Shown: positions 12,519-25,253 of the stretch, in pieces | How the letters are laid out: every line of letters begins with the position of its first letter | How positions within the stretch are numbered: position 1 is the first letter of the stretch | Assembly (NCBI GenBank): GCA_000320545.1 | Contig: ADNK01001164.1 | Coordinates: 1 to 47,500, forward strand | Reading direction: 5' to 3' | DNA: 47,500 nucleotides | Source: Bigelowiella natans CCMP2755 | Taxonomy: Eukaryota > Cercozoa > Chlorarachniophyceae | Position numbers and translations under genes: made by a program | The notes under the pieces: model-generated | What the model was told of the DNA's origin: nothing | Seen by the model: only the letters and a program-made list of their open reading frames with translations | Databases searched by the model: none

Positions 12519-13914
12519 GGGATTTCTAATCATGTAACAAAAGAATGATAGGAAACACATGTATTTATAACTTTTATGTATTGATATTGTTATCATCACC
12601 ACATGAAGAGAACAACAACAATCCTTCAGTATCAAAGTCAAGCCTGAAAAACGACTACGTTAGTTGGAGTTATTTGAAGAATGGTGCAGTAGTAGTATCA
12701 CTGGTGGCCCATGCTATCAGCAGTGGTAAGGCACTACTTGACAATGGTCTTACTACCATGCTATCACTGCTTGCTTGCTTCATAGGTGTTTTAAAACACT
12801 GCCGTCTTATTAAGTTATCGTTATCAAAATTTATCAATGCTCTATTTTGTTTTTAGTTCTATCATGCGATGTACTACTTGTATACCATTAGTGTATGTTG
12901 CGGAAAAGTTCATATCTTTATCATCATGAATAATCGTCATTATCATCATCATCATCATCATCATGGTGTGGAGTATCATCTTTGGGAATCTATGATCATA
13001 ACCACCTTCCTACTGCAATAAGTTTTTGTACATCGTCAGGAATTGGAATTTTGTCAAATACAGAAGTTCGTCCATGCGTATCTCGAAGTGTCACAAGCTC
13101 CCCGCTGATAGTCAGTAGTATATTTGGAAGGTCAAGGATAATGCTAGTGACAATGAGAAAGCTATTTCCTTGTATCACGATGATAGTAAGTAATAAAACT
13201 AGGGCTAACAACTAAGGAGAACATCTATTGGTTGTTTTTTGGAGAAAATGGAGTCTGGAGCGTTGAGGGAAAAAATAACTCGTAGTATTCGGCAACACAT
13301 ACTTAGAATAATATACGTGCAGGATTCGATAACCGCTACAAAAGCATGACGCAAAAGCAATGCATTAGTGAACATTCTCATACGAAAAATTGAAGATAAT
13401 AATTATTTAGTGTGGTTTGGGATAATGTAGTACCGTTGCTTGTGGTATCTGAAGAGGCGTGGTGATTTGATTTCGGGTATTTCTTGTCCGTCGCATACTA
13501 TTTTTTGTCCTGGAACCACCTGAGAGAAAATGATAGTTTTTGTTTTGGTATTGATTCGAAATCACAGTGCTGCAAATAGACTCATTCTTCGGGGAGAGAG
13601 AGTCCAATTCGGATTTTTGCTACTGCACATTCTTTGTTGTTATTCACATAATTTTTTCGCTACTAAACGAGGATGTCAAGAACTATTTGGCGACGTAGAA
13701 ATATTACTACCGTTATGTTTTCAAAAGTCACAGTTCCATCAACAGAGCACTTTCCCTCTCTCAAAAGCTTAAACACGTTTCTTCTTGACCACTTGCTCGC
13801 TGAGAGAATAACAGTCCATTACTTCTGGTTTGAGCTCTACCCCTTCTATGGAAAACAACACTCAGCCTCTCCATACCTACCTCTCGTGATTCTTGTCAAG
13901 ATTTTAAGAGCCAT
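11083..13914 (-). CDS. RsuA/RluB/RluE-family rRNA pseudouridine synthase, ten exons
   Basis: Isomerises a specific uridine in rRNA to pseudouridine; members of this bacterial-type family in eukaryotes usually act in mitochondria or plastids. Exons (minus): 13914-13881, 13799-13711, 13519-13434, 13104-13006, 12643-12600, 12430-12369, 11683-11648, 11580-11434, 11324-11269, 11167-11083; total 738 nt (245 aa), every phase matching. An N-terminal S4 RNA-binding domain (SRRNVFKLLREGKCSVDG) is followed by HKQRGELVTLRDTHGRTSVFD, the catalytic motif GRLDFDTEGLLLF with the Asp nucleophile, EIDGVQY, EGKKREVRRAL and LIRVRYGPFDL near the end. Length is typical of the family. The loop between EAR and MTALE is a few residues short, so a micro-exon between 11700 and 12360 may be missed. 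No targeting peptide is visible in this model; an upstream exon between 13915 and 14600 is possible. Confidence 0.9.
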
Positions 13915-14627
13915 TATCTTTGCATTGCATGTGTTCCACTTTGTTAGCTGTCAGCACCCTATTAATGGCGGATGATGTGGATAAACAACATTCCAGCATA
14001 AGATGAGAGCGAAGTTGCTCTGTTGCATGGTTTCTGAGGTATAATCATTACTATTGCGTATTCCAGAAGGAATGCTTAAGAGGACAAGCTACCTAGGACG
14101 AATTTCCTTGCTGTTGAGACTGATTTGCGTGAGCTCTTCGTTCCTTCCAGTGTAGTTTCTCTGCTTCTGCTTCTTCTTCTTCTTCTTCTTCTTCCGTGCC
14201 AGTCTCTCCTTTGCAATATGAGTTATTCATTTAATGAAATTCATAAATTACCCTCATAGATCTAGGTAAGAATTTAGAGAAAGACAGACATTTTGTGTTG
14301 TCGCAGGATGATAACAACATATGATATGATGAGAACGACAACAGATATATCATGGAAAACTTCATAAATACTAGATCTAGATCTAGTACTTATTATTCAT
14401 AATACGCACCCACTAGGGCTCTAGCCAACATAGCACTGTTTGATTGGGCAACCCCCACATACTTCTTACACGTACAAAGAATTTTGAGCAGCAGGGAGGA
14501 GTCGAACAAGTACAGAGTAGTGGTACGATAGGAGAAGGAGGACGACACCGAGGACAAGGAGGAGGCAGAACTCCACACTGGATTTCACCACTTCACTTGT
14601 TACTCTGTAACCATTCCAAACACAAAA
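13915..14627. other. Divergent intergenic region
   Basis: About 0.7 kb between the starts of the pseudouridine synthase (minus) and the helicase (plus). It should hold both promoters. It contains a (TTC)n tract near 14170-14195. Short minus-strand frames near 14400-14580 might include a leader exon of the synthase, but I could not join one in phase. Confidence 0.5.
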
Positions 14628-16755
14628 ATGGCAATGACTTGGCGACGGAGCCACCCTCTTTTCCGAAACAGCATTCGCTACCTACAATCTTCCAAGATTT
14701 TGCAGCGTCGAACTTTAGTAAACGGACGAAGCTTTGGGAGCGGCAGTGTTACTAGGATTGGGATAAGTTTTGATGGGATGAGGCCTCAACATCGACAACG
14801 CAGAGTAGGAGAAGACTCTTTGAGAAAAATAAGGTGGCAGCAGTTTCAGTAATTTTCTCTTTCTCTCCTTATTTTTTCATCCTAATAAATCTTTACCCTC
14901 TCTCAATGGAATAAGGTGGATGGCTACAACAGGGCCAGAAGTCGATTTGAATAGTAGTACCAATACGCGAGTAGAGGTTGTAGAAAATTAAAAAAATGTT
15001 ATGTGTTGTTAAGTAAAAAAAAATGAAAGGCATCATTAAAACATTCCATATTCAAAGGCCTTAATTGGAAAACATTAAGATAATAGCATAGTTGAGTTAT
15101 CTTAATGTGAAGCTGTCCTGAATGCGACAAAATATACTTTATTTCTATTTTCAGAACGAAAAGATACTGATGATGGAAGATGGCTTGACAACAGCAACAT
15201 CATCATCATCATCATCATCACCCCCAATTTCTTTCCGATCTTTGGGACTCCCTTCATATCTCTGCAGCAAGATGGAAACAAATAGATACGAACGGCCGAC
15301 ACTGATCCAGTAATTTTTCGTTTAAAGCATCATTATACAAGACACCATCGTGTTATGAAGCAATGGGGGGGGATTATATATATGATAAGAAGAGAGATCT
15401 TTGTGTCATTTTCGAGGTTACTAGTTGTATGTCTGATGTTATACTACTATACTCCCGCATATCTAAGCCGCTTCTTAATTTCATCATACTACTACTTTCA
15501 CCGTCTTCTCCACTTTCTTTCGCTACTTCTTTGAATTCACCATCATCACTATTATGTAGCATGTAATTAATTGCAGTTGATGTAATGTATAAAAGGTGTG
15601 GCGCCATTCCGCAGATGCTGTTGCAGAAGCACAACCCTCTACGAAAAACGGTTTCGGATCTGATAATATCTGATATGACGGGATCTGGCAAGACCCTTGC
15701 TTTTGCTCTCCCTATTATATCAAACACAAACAACTTTTCGGACAAGCTACAGCACATCGTCGTAGTCCCATCAAGAGAGCTGTCGGTACAAACTACCAGA
15801 GTATTCAAAGCGTTATGTAAAGGTGGATCAAAGAGGCGTAAGAATAATCCGGTTCGTGTTTTACGCATAAGTGGACTTGATAACGACGCTGCAGCTGATA
15901 CAGTTGCCAGAGAAAAACCGCATATTCTCATCGGAACTCCTCGAATTCTCTCTCATGTGCTATTGAAACTGAAAGCTGTCGACACCACTCACTTAGTTCA
16001 TGTTGTGTTTGATGAGATCGATCAGCTCATATCCATGCAAAAAGACAGGAAAGCATGTTTAGATATAATGGCAGTGGGTACAAGGCATCGTCTAAACCCG
16101 ATGATGCGCCAAGGAGCTAGTTCGTCGTCGTCATCGTCATCATCATCATCCGCATCAAGTATTGATCATGAAACTGTTGCCGGTACACAGAGGAGACAAC
16201 TCGTCTTTGTAACTGCCACCCCAACTGATGACGTTTTCAAAATAGCAGAAAGTACGATGCAACCAGGATTTGTTCAAGTAACTGCAATGGATAATATAGA
16301 CGAATGGCAACGACGTCGACAATTTGATTATAGAATGAAGAACAACACGTTGAGCAATAAGATATCACTACCCTCAGGAGAAGAAGAAGAGGGTGGTGCT
16401 GCTTCTACTGCTGCACGTACAGATAATAATAATAATCATCATCATCATCATGATCTCCACGGGGGTATGATGCAAGACTTGCAATTAGTCCCAGCCCACC
16501 TGAGACACCACTTTATTATTGTGAGAAAACCATCTTCACCATCAACATCATCCAAATCATCATCAGCAGAATCACCACAGCGAGATGGCGGTCATAGCGA
16601 AAAGCAACGGAGTCATCATTATCACCAGTCTTTGCCTTCTGTGATCGATTTATGCCGTGAAGCTGCTGCTGCTATTAAGGCACTCAAGAAACAGTCCTTA
16701 AATCGTCAAGTTGGAGCTCTGGTATTATTATTAATTTAATGATAAGAATGAATGA

Positions 16756-16798
<43 letters not shown>

Positions 16799-17991
16799 CG
16801 GCGGATTTGTTATGTAGTGGAGACGGGCAAGAAGAAAGAGAGAAAAGTAAAAATATCTTTCACACAAATTGATAGTATCATTAACATTCTCCTCTCCTCA
16901 TTGATCTTGTGTTTAAGGTGTTCATGCGAGGGCGTGATAAAGTTGAAGATGCAGCGGGCTATTTAAAGCTTGGGAAAATAAGAACTGAATGTCTTCATCA
17001 AAGTACATCAAGGCAGGAGCGAAGTCGTGCGTTTCGATTAATGGCTGACGGTCAAATAGATGCTTTGGTGGGAACTGATATGCTTGCTCGGGGACTCGAC
17101 ATCGAGGGTATTACTGATGTTATCAACATCGGCCTACCTCGTTCAACAAATATGTATATGCACCGTGCGGGGAGGGCAGGGCGCTTGAATGGAAGAAACG
17201 CAAAATCTAGCCAGGTAGATAGAAATATAAATAATTTCCACACACACACACACACACACATATCATAGTGGTGATAATGTTGCATTCATAATGTCATTCG
17301 AGTCTTTACATCCTGTTCCGTTTTGGTAGCATGGACAACAAGTTAAGAAAGCGAACTACTACTACTACTACTACTACTACTATATTTGTAGTCACGATGA
17401 TAAATACTACTACTATATTCGTCTGCCATCACAGTTATCATTTACTACTTTTGGTGCGATAATTGTCATTTCGCTGAATGTTCATATTGAAGGACCATTA
17501 AAAGTCACTGCTCTATTATTTATATATATTGTTGTACTGGTTACTGCTCTATTATTTCTATGTATTGTTGTACTGGTCACTGCTACTGTTATTTCTCCAA
17601 TAGTTGTTTTTCTCTAATAGACATACTTGCATCATAGGTGATCACTCTTATCAGTGCCAAAGAATTTAGTAAAATCCTTTCGTATGGGAAAGCTATGGGC
17701 GTGGAGATAAACGCAGCGCAAATAAAAGGAGGAAAGATTACCAAAATGCACACAGCAGATTTTGAACTACTGTATAAGGAGTCGTTTGGGGGGGCAGGAG
17801 CTGCGGGGAAGGATGAGAAAAAGATGGATAAAGTTAGTCCACCTCTTTCCCCAGAAGCGGTAAAATTTTTAGATCCAGAGGAAATCAAACTGGAAGGTGT
17901 AAGAAGAAGGTTGGCGATGAAAAAGAAAATTCAAGAAATGAAGCGCAGGAGGCAAATGTCAAAAAGAGTGATTCGGAAACGGAGAGCATAA
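14628..17991 (+). CDS. DEAD-box RNA helicase, probably mitochondrial, six exons
   Basis: ATP-dependent RNA unwinding. Exons: 14628-14833, 14916-14976, 15155-15309, 15596-16721, 16918-17214, 17638-17991; total 2199 nt (732 aa), all phases agreeing. The N-terminus (MAMTWRRSHPLFRNSIRYLQ and on) is rich in Arg and Ser without acids, like a mitochondrial presequence. Motifs in order: Q motif (FRSLGLP...RPTLIQ), motif I MTGSGKT, Ia PSREL, Ib GTPRIL, II DEID instead of DEAD, III TAT instead of SAT, IV VFMRGRDK, V GTDMLARGLDIEG, VI HRAGRAGR. The inter-lobe region holds long S, N and H runs. The basic C-terminal tail (about 30 residues ending RVIRKRRA) may bind RNA. Organellar location is inferred only from the leader; a plastid is possible. 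Confidence 0.92.
16759..16792. repeat. (GA)n microsatellite in helicase intron 4
   Basis: About 17 GA units inside the intron between the two helicase lobes. Confidence 0.9.
17505..17582. repeat. Tandem duplication in helicase intron 5
   Basis: Two copies, period about 38 bases, of a unit containing ACTGCTCTATTATTT and ATTGTTGTACTGGT, differing at a few positions. It lies in the last intron, just before the terminal exon. Confidence 0.8.
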
Positions 17992-19046
17992 TTTACTTCA
18001 TCATTTTGAAGTAGATGTTAAAAGAAGCATTGGGTAATACCATGCAAGCCTAAAAATATTTTGGTTCCGTGTAACTGTTTACGAAGCATCTATAACATTG
18101 TCTAGTCGTGCTCATCTAGTCATGGCAGCCGTGCACGAGTGACTGATGGATTTTGCCATATTCTCGTTTTGCACATTTGTTCACGTGTTCAGTTGACATC
18201 AACAAGCCGACATGCAGCAGATGCATGCTCACAGACAGATCATTTGAACTTCGTGCTCGAGCTCCTTGCAACGAATGGTCGCCACGCTAGCACGCTGCTG
18301 TGTGCAGCGCATGATGATGATTCAGCATCGATGTGTTGCAATGCTAGCAAGCTCTTCTAGTGCGTTTTGCAGCGGCATCATGTCGTAGCAACCATGACAA
18401 ATCTAGACACTTCGCTCGCGCACGTCGCACAGCACCATTCTTGCTTGCTGCTTTCAAGCGTGTGCATATGGGGTTGCACATGCGTCACATCGTGGCTAGT
18501 GCGTGTGTGATGCGTGAGGAATGCGTCTAGAAGTGGCAGTCGCATCCACGGGAGGAGCAGGGATGGAACTGAGCACGTGCTTTTCGTGATCTTTTCAATG
18601 AAAGTTGATTCAAATTGCGTTGGTTCAAGAGCACAATTGGTTTTTTTTGGGAACCTCATTGAACTGGATTGAACGTGCCAGTGTGACAATTGGTGCAAAA
18701 CCTGAACTTGAAGCACAACTTCGACCACGCTAGCACGATGATCGTCACCGTCGGATCGGGAAGAGCAATGAGCAATGAACGTGACGATGGACTGCACTTC
18801 CAAAGTGAAGACGAACAAACAAACAAACGTCGTGAAGAACACAATGGACCAGTGGACACAGCAATGTGGCATGTGTGACACACATGTGTCACATTGCATG
18901 TCCATCATTGCACGTCCATCATGAACTGCGTTTCCAAAGTGTTGCACGACACTTGCAAAGCATGAAACGCAGTGCCTCGAACTGGCTTTGGTGAGGACTG
19001 TGACTAGCAAATCAACTGGCTGGTTTTTCAAAATGGAATGATTCAG

Positions 19047-20761
19047 TCATTGTGAAGCAATGACACTAGCGGCAAAATTCTGGCGGCGCAAGGCCTCCAC
19101 TCTGAGCAAAAACTTCCTGAAGGCCATGTCCGCACAACGATCTACGTTTGGATCATCTGAGGGCCCCCCCAGCAGAACTTTGGTTTTGAAAGAGTCTGGA
19201 GCGTCAAAGAATGAAGAGCAGAAGGAAGAAGCAGGGCCCAGAGCTGATCTCAATTGGATCCCATTGAAAACGAACATCTGTTTGATGACATCAAAGACCT
19301 TGATGTTGGAACAAGTGAAGCTATGAATGAGGTGGAACTTGGGGTCGCGATTTGCATCGGCAGATTCCAGAAAGCGGAGGATTTTGAAAAGGCAATTGCC
19401 ATCGGCGGGAGGGTCAGCCACTTTGCAGTGCACTGAGAGGGGCGTTGGATTGGTGCATGAGCCTGGCCAGGGGGGGGGCGCGTGACTTCCTAGCCAGATC
19501 ATTGCGAGCTTTGGCATGGTTTGCATCAACCTTTTCCAGAACGCGAATGCGGGTTCTGAGGGTTTCAACCTCTGCCTTGAGTCGCTTCATTTCCACGCAG
19601 CACGTTTCGCTGATCCACGGTCTCGAGGTGGTCGAAGCGTCGCAACAAGAAATCGATCTTGGATTCGCCCTGACCACGAGTTGGGGGGTGGGAGGGAGTG
19701 CAGGTGTGTGCAGCTGGCGCAGGGGTGGTTTTCGAAGGGGTGGATGCCAGGGTGTTGAGGCCAAGCATCGTGCGCATGACTTGAACGGAGATCTGGGCAT
19801 TCCCTGTTGTTGCGCAGACCCTTTTCTTTTCCGTCTCCACATGGAGAGATTGGTAGGCCTGTCTGATGCAATCTTTGGCAATGTCACATGACTGGTCATC
19901 GCTTCCGCCGAATGACGCCAGATCGCAGTTGTCAAGCTTGAAGTTGTCCCACACTCCGGCAGGGAGTTTCTTGGCGAGCAGGATGGCAGCATCGGTGAGC
20001 ACTTTCCGGCGAAGTGGAAGAACTTTGGGGTGGAGCTGGGGAAGGGGTGACTGCTCGGACCATGGGACAGGGCATGGCGATTGGATGGTGGCATCATTCT
20101 CGAGGACTCGGTCGAACACTGAGCGGCCATCAGGGCGATGAACAGCAACACGTGACTCGTTGCATGGACTCACTGCTTCGCATGTGCCATTGAGACTTTG
20201 AAGGGGGAGCCAGTTTGCACAGGCGGTTTTCCCTTCAATTTTGTCCATTTTGCCGACCATCCACAACGGATCTGACTGAAAAGACCATTTGATTGCTGCA
20301 AAGTCGTCAGGGGTGACGCGTTTCTTCCAATCGGGGACGATTGCAGCGATCACATGTTCAGTCAGTCCAGAGGAGCTGCTCGGGGCACGATGGGGGGAGC
20401 CGTGGAGATTCCGCATGGGCTCAGGTGCTGCCTCCACCGACAAGAATTCGGGTTGGAGGTTTTTCTGATCATCGTGTGCAGCAAGACTGTTCGGTGGTCG
20501 CTGATTGTTCGGCTGAGATGGGGGGTTCTCCGACAGTTGTTGGGGCGGTGGAATTTCTTTTTGGGTGGTCCCACCCTGCAGGGTGTGGACTGGCTCATTG
20601 GAGGCAGCGGAAGTTTCACTGTCAGCATGCTCCTGATGCTGACACTGGCTCGGAGGAATTCTCAGAAGCAGGGCTTTCTGGGAGCACTGCTGTCCGGGCA
20701 CAGCCCTCACTCTGTACATTCGGAGGGGGTGGACCCAAGGCGGGCTGGGCCTCTGTTGCAC
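19047..20761 (-). pseudogene. Frame-broken unknown ORF, possibly from a mobile element
   Basis: Three minus-strand open frames follow one another with protein-like composition. The first (20761 to 19565) is Pro/Gln-rich then more globular (PDDFAAIKWSFQSDPLWMVG, WDNFKLDNCDLASFGG). Near 19610 protein-like sequence moves to a second frame, which gives a coiled coil (MKRLKAEVETLRTRIRVLEK). Near 19470, at a run of G on the plus strand, it moves to a third frame containing ADGNCLFKIL. That last motif resembles the Cys box of OTU proteases, but no matching catalytic His was found. The family is not recognised. The breaks indicate decay or sequencing indels; introns are less likely because the frames nearly abut. 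Island location suggests a mobile element, by inference only. Confidence 0.45.
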
Positions 20762-20863
20762 AGTTCTGTGAGTGCAAGTTTGTGGGAGGATCAGAGTTTC
20801 CTGACAGCCACGTCCACACGGAGATCAAGGCAAGACGAGAAAATGTCAGGAGAGAAATGTTCT

Positions 20864-21034
20864 GAGTTAAATCATCCCAAAAAACAATGCTGTTTCGATG
20901 CTGAGACAACAGCATTGCATTGCATTACTCGCGGCGATAAATTGTTGAGTTAAATCATCCCAAAAAACAATGCTGTTTCGATGCTGAGACAACAACATTG
21001 CATTGCGGCGAACTACTAGTGCGATAAATTGTTG
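20864..21034. repeat. Tandem duplication at island 2 border, period 83 bp
   Basis: Copies begin GAGTTAAATCATCCC at 20864 and 20947. Each contains AACAATGCTGTTTCGATGC and ends GCGATAAATTGTTG, with a few differences near the 3' end. It marks the boundary between island 2 and the following gene block. Confidence 0.9.
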
Positions 21035-21125
21035 GATAAATGTGCAGCATGCATGCATCCATCCATCCCATCCGTAGGAGCATGCAGGACTAGAGGAGGA
21101 TCATCATCATCATCATCACCAACAC

Positions 21126-21418
21126 GGAGAGCGGAATTGGCCTTGATCAGAACTGCTTCTCTTCCTCCAGTAGCAGGAGGATACTTGAAATCTCGCAATA
21201 CTGAGTAGAGATCAATCAAATCTCAACAAATCCTATTCGACAAGCACGAGAGCAGAAAGGATCAGTAGCGAGTTTCTACGTTTGTACGAGCGGGATGGAA
21301 TGAGGGAAGGAGGTAGGCGTGGGTGGCTCGGCATTGGGATCTCCATATGCATCCTAATCATGAATAGCCAGCAACTAAACGAAGCCACCACAACGCCGAC
21401 GACAGCGATGGGAGTCAT
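21126..21418 (-). pseudogene. Possible GAA1-like (GPI transamidase) gene fragment
   Basis: A minus-strand exon (21221-21126) reads LIDLYSVLRDF then PPATGGREAVLIKANSAL, with an acceptor-like TTGTTGAG upstream and a GT after it. The pattern resembles the segment in GAA1-type GPI-transamidase subunits where an NVY-ILR stretch precedes a strand ending in a small-residue turn. An upstream frame from 21418 starts MTPIAVVGVVVASFSCW, a hydrophobic segment followed by Pro/Arg-rich sequence, and can be joined in phase through GTAGAAAC near 21266. No continuation was found beyond 21126, where island 2 lies. It overlaps the first exon of the plus-strand gene, so at most one of the two 5' ends is right. 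Low certainty. Confidence 0.3.
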
Positions 21419-23145
21419 TAAAAAATCGAGGTGCGGCGTGTGCTCCTACTGCATTATTCCTAACACGAAGAGTTACATGACGATTCTCTGACTCTTAGCA
21501 TACATATTCTACAATTTGGCTGCTATTGGTTATAGGCGAACATCATCATCGCGACATCTTTCTTCCATGAAAGATATTGAATTTGGTCCTTCCGCTGCTG
21601 CTGAGGACAGGGTAGTGAGCCAAGAATTGCGTGACAAGAAGGTAGCAGCCGTAATTTGTACTAGTACTGTGTTAGATATTGCAAATGGATTCAGCTACTC
21701 CTAGAATGCTCTTTTGTCAAGATAGGGCACTGTATCACTATACTGCCATAGAGGGCTGCTTACGGTTTATGTTGTAAGTAGTGAATATTTTTTATTGAAA
21801 TAACACAATTAGATCCACCAGAAGTACATGAAATCACTCGAAAGGAGAAAGAAACTCAAAGATGATGCAGGTGTAATGACTACGCAGACATGTATGAAGG
21901 TGGTATAATCACCTGCGGTGGGTTTTGACAAACACGCAATGTGCGTATCATGCGAAGAACAAATTCTTCAAGCTGAAGATACTGGAAAAATATTTATGTG
22001 TGTTGTTTATTCATTGTGAACATGAAATGTGAACATGAAGGCAGTCACTCCCATAATTATTACTTGCAGGCAGCAGCGGAAACATTGCCAAAAAGAAGCT
22101 ACGCTCTCGTCTCAAAAACAAGCACCAAGATTTGGAAGATCACAGAATTATTAGAAAGTATTACTACTTGTTTTTCAATCTTATATTGGAGAACAACTTC
22201 CTTGTAGAACCCATAAACTTGATCTTGCTATGGCGCTGCTATGTACTGCTGCTGCTGCTGCTGCACATATATACGCTCATATTTTATAACAAACTTCCGG
22301 AACGATGGATACACAATTCTGCCTCACTTACTCATTATATTTCATGGCTGAAATCACTTATTTATCACGACGAACATGATGGCAAATGACGATATTGGTT
22401 ACGATTACTGCAGGGCTGTAAGATTAGGCACCGAGTATCTTGATGAACCCCTTATTCATCCGGCCGATGTGATAATGATAATGATGATTATAATGATGTT
22501 GAGGATGATAGTGATGAGGATTATACTATAAAATGATGATATTCGTAATAACAATAATAATGATGGCATGAGGGAAATAGCAAGAAGTTTGTTTCCCTGA
22601 TGATGATGTGACCTGTATTATTAAACTAGTGATTGAGCATAAAGACTGCCGGTAGTTGTAGTATTATCTGGTACTCGGCTACTTCTTTTTCTACTACTAC
22701 TACTGCTACTACTACTACTACTACTACTACTACTATGTTCTCAAAGACTGAAGATTGTTGTATGTATGTATGTATGTATGTATGTATGTAGTAATCTCCC
22801 GTCTGCGATAATAGCTACTACCGACTATATTCTCTCACTATCATGGTGGTGGTGGTGATGATGATGATGATGATAGATACCTTATTCATTCTCTTCCACT
22901 ACAGCAAAAGATGATTGACGACATGAGAAAGAAAGAATTTGAGGCTCTTGAAGGAGCAATGGTGAGAATGTTATGGAAACGAAAATGATGAGGCAGAAAA
23001 GAGAAGAGAATCACACTCCTCCTTATGCATTATTATTTTTTCACCAACAAGTATCATCGTCGTCGTTGCTTAAGATCGGTCAATCGACTGGGAAAATGAT
23101 TGTGATAAAGTGGTGGATATACACAAGAACTCGAGGAGGAAGAAA

Positions 23146-23184
<39 letters not shown>

Positions 23185-24514
23185 TAACATTCGTTATTAG
23201 TACTATTTATGCATAATGCTGTTCCCTCATTAGGTTCAGGATGGGTTGAGGAGGAAGAAGAAGAAGGCAAAGATACAATAAGATTAGTAGCTAGTATTAT
23301 TCAAAGTGTATATAAATTTGACAAGATCGATATAATGATATCAAGAAAGAACATAAAAATGGTGATGCTGTTTTCAGCCCACAGTAAATGGACAACAAAT
23401 CATGAATCATTCAAACTAAGATCCTGCTAAACATAATAACAACTTCACGATCATTATAAGGTATCCTTGCAAGATTTATTGGCAAGAACAAAGTTACCAA
23501 AAGTGAGTACTATGTATTACTCTCTTCCTAATATCCAATGCTGCTGCTTTAAATAAATGCTGCTACTATGTTGGTTGATGAAGTTATTCTTATTGTTATA
23601 TTTATCTGACATCTTCTTCCTATGCAATCATTCTGCTGCTGCTGCTGCTGCTATTTGGTCGAGTAATGAATGATATCTGTAGTATAAATCAACCATCATG
23701 TTGTAAAAAAACCTAGCTAGCTCCTTCTTTTTCTTCTTCTTCTTCTTGTTCTTCTTCTTCTTCTTATTATTATTTATGATCACAAAATATCGGTTCTTGT
23801 AGCAGTTTCAAAATCACTTAAATCATCTCAAAATGCTGTTAACGAAGCTATTATTTCAAATAGTATTATTTATTGAGGCATTTTTATCATCATCATCATC
23901 ATCATCATCATCATTAGTATTATCTCACATAGTACACTCGATGATCTTGATAATAAATCTAAAATTACATCATATAAGGTCGGCTTTACAGAGCACAACG
24001 ATACGCATGTTAAAAAATACCGTGAAATATTTGCAATGGTCAGTTATTATCGTACCACCCCCTCCTCCTCCTCATTCTCCTCTCTCTCTCTCTCTCCTCT
24101 TAATCATAATGTATATTTGCTTTCCAATCGCTCCTCCTCGTTAGACTGCTGCTGCTGCTGCTTATTGTGGGCAATTTAAGCAGTAGTAAAAGTATTGCCT
24201 TGAAGCTGCATATTTATTTATGTAGCAGCATAAGATTATTGCATGTATGTGAGGAGCATATAAAATAACAAATAGCAACTGATATATGAATTAAATAATA
24301 ATATCCCACATCACAATAGCAACATCCAGAAAAGATGAGGAAATTTCGAAAGCACGTGGAGCTAAAGAAGCGGATATTGGAATTTCATCTGTAGTACTAT
24401 AATAATAATAATATTTTATTCAATGATATGTGATATCATCCAATAATAATAAAATTTTATTCAATAATTTGTAATATCATCCAATGATTTGCTTTTGCTT
24501 CCATACCGCAGCAG

Positions 24515-24554
<40 letters not shown>

Positions 24555-25099
24555 AGGGAAAAGGTCGTGACCGAGTTTCGTAAAAAAGAGGAAGAAAACA
24601 AAGGAGGAGGAGGAGGAGGAGGTGAAGGAGGAGGAATTCTTGAAAGAACAACAAGTAAGAATGTGGTAAATAATAGTTGGTGTTATGCTAATCTCTAAGA
24701 TGAGGGAGAAAGGAGAGCATGGTAGTAGCCAGAGAAGAAGTAGAAGAAAAGAAGCGAAGGATAATAATCTGCAGATAGAGAATAGAGTATAGATCAAGCA
24801 AATGAATCAAATGTGAGAAGGAGGGATAGAGAAGAGAGTATAGATCAAGCAAATGAATCAACATAATGTGAGAAGGAGGGAAACATCGTCGTTTATCCGT
24901 CCAAGAGTGAGTGTTTATGAAAAACTAGCTACTTTACACAATCATAATGAAACAATCATTCATCATTATCTCTTATCATCATCACCTCTTTCTCTACTTT
25001 GGTGATAATATCATTAAGGGCGTAGAAACACCACCAAGAAACCCCCAAGAAAGTTTAATGCTCAATGGCGTCGATGGGTAGTAGTATGTATTATTGTGG

Positions 25100-25130
<31 letters not shown>

Positions 25131-25213
25131 GTATAAGTAGCAGCTGTAGGTTGTATTTGTATAGAAATGATGGGAACAATTTGTTGGGGAACCACGTAAA
25201 AACGATTATCGAT

Positions 25214-25253
<40 letters not shown>

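Larger units (their letters stand above)
18050..21034. other. Compositional island 2
   Basis: About 3 kb with more CG than its flanks, many TGCATG-like words and almost no triplet microsatellites. The left part (18050-19030) has no coherent gene and includes imperfect inverted repeats near 18862-18897 (ATGTGTGACACACATGTG) and 18930-18985 (CTGCGTTTCCAAAGTG ... GAAACGCAG). The right part carries a frame-broken minus-strand ORF (19047-20761) and ends in a tandem duplication (20864-21034), next to the start of a microsatellite-rich gene block. Confidence 0.6.

Noticed and set aside
12545-12856. Plus-strand frame of 103 codons with a hydrophobic stretch
   Set aside because: It runs antisense over the catalytic exon of the pseudouridine synthase, whose ten exons agree in phase.
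13673-13975. Plus-strand frame ending FHFVSCQHPINGG
   Set aside because: Antisense to the S4-domain exons of the pseudouridine synthase.
18378-19031. Minus-strand frame of 217 codons in island 2
   Set aside because: No domain or coherent composition; Cys/His richness comes from TGCATG-type words, and no splice or start context supports it.
21400-21460. CXXC zinc finger suggested by RCGVCSYC on the plus strand
   Set aside because: The second half of the CXXC domain is absent, and the next exon joins in phase only if the donor GTGCGG inside this motif is used, which removes it.
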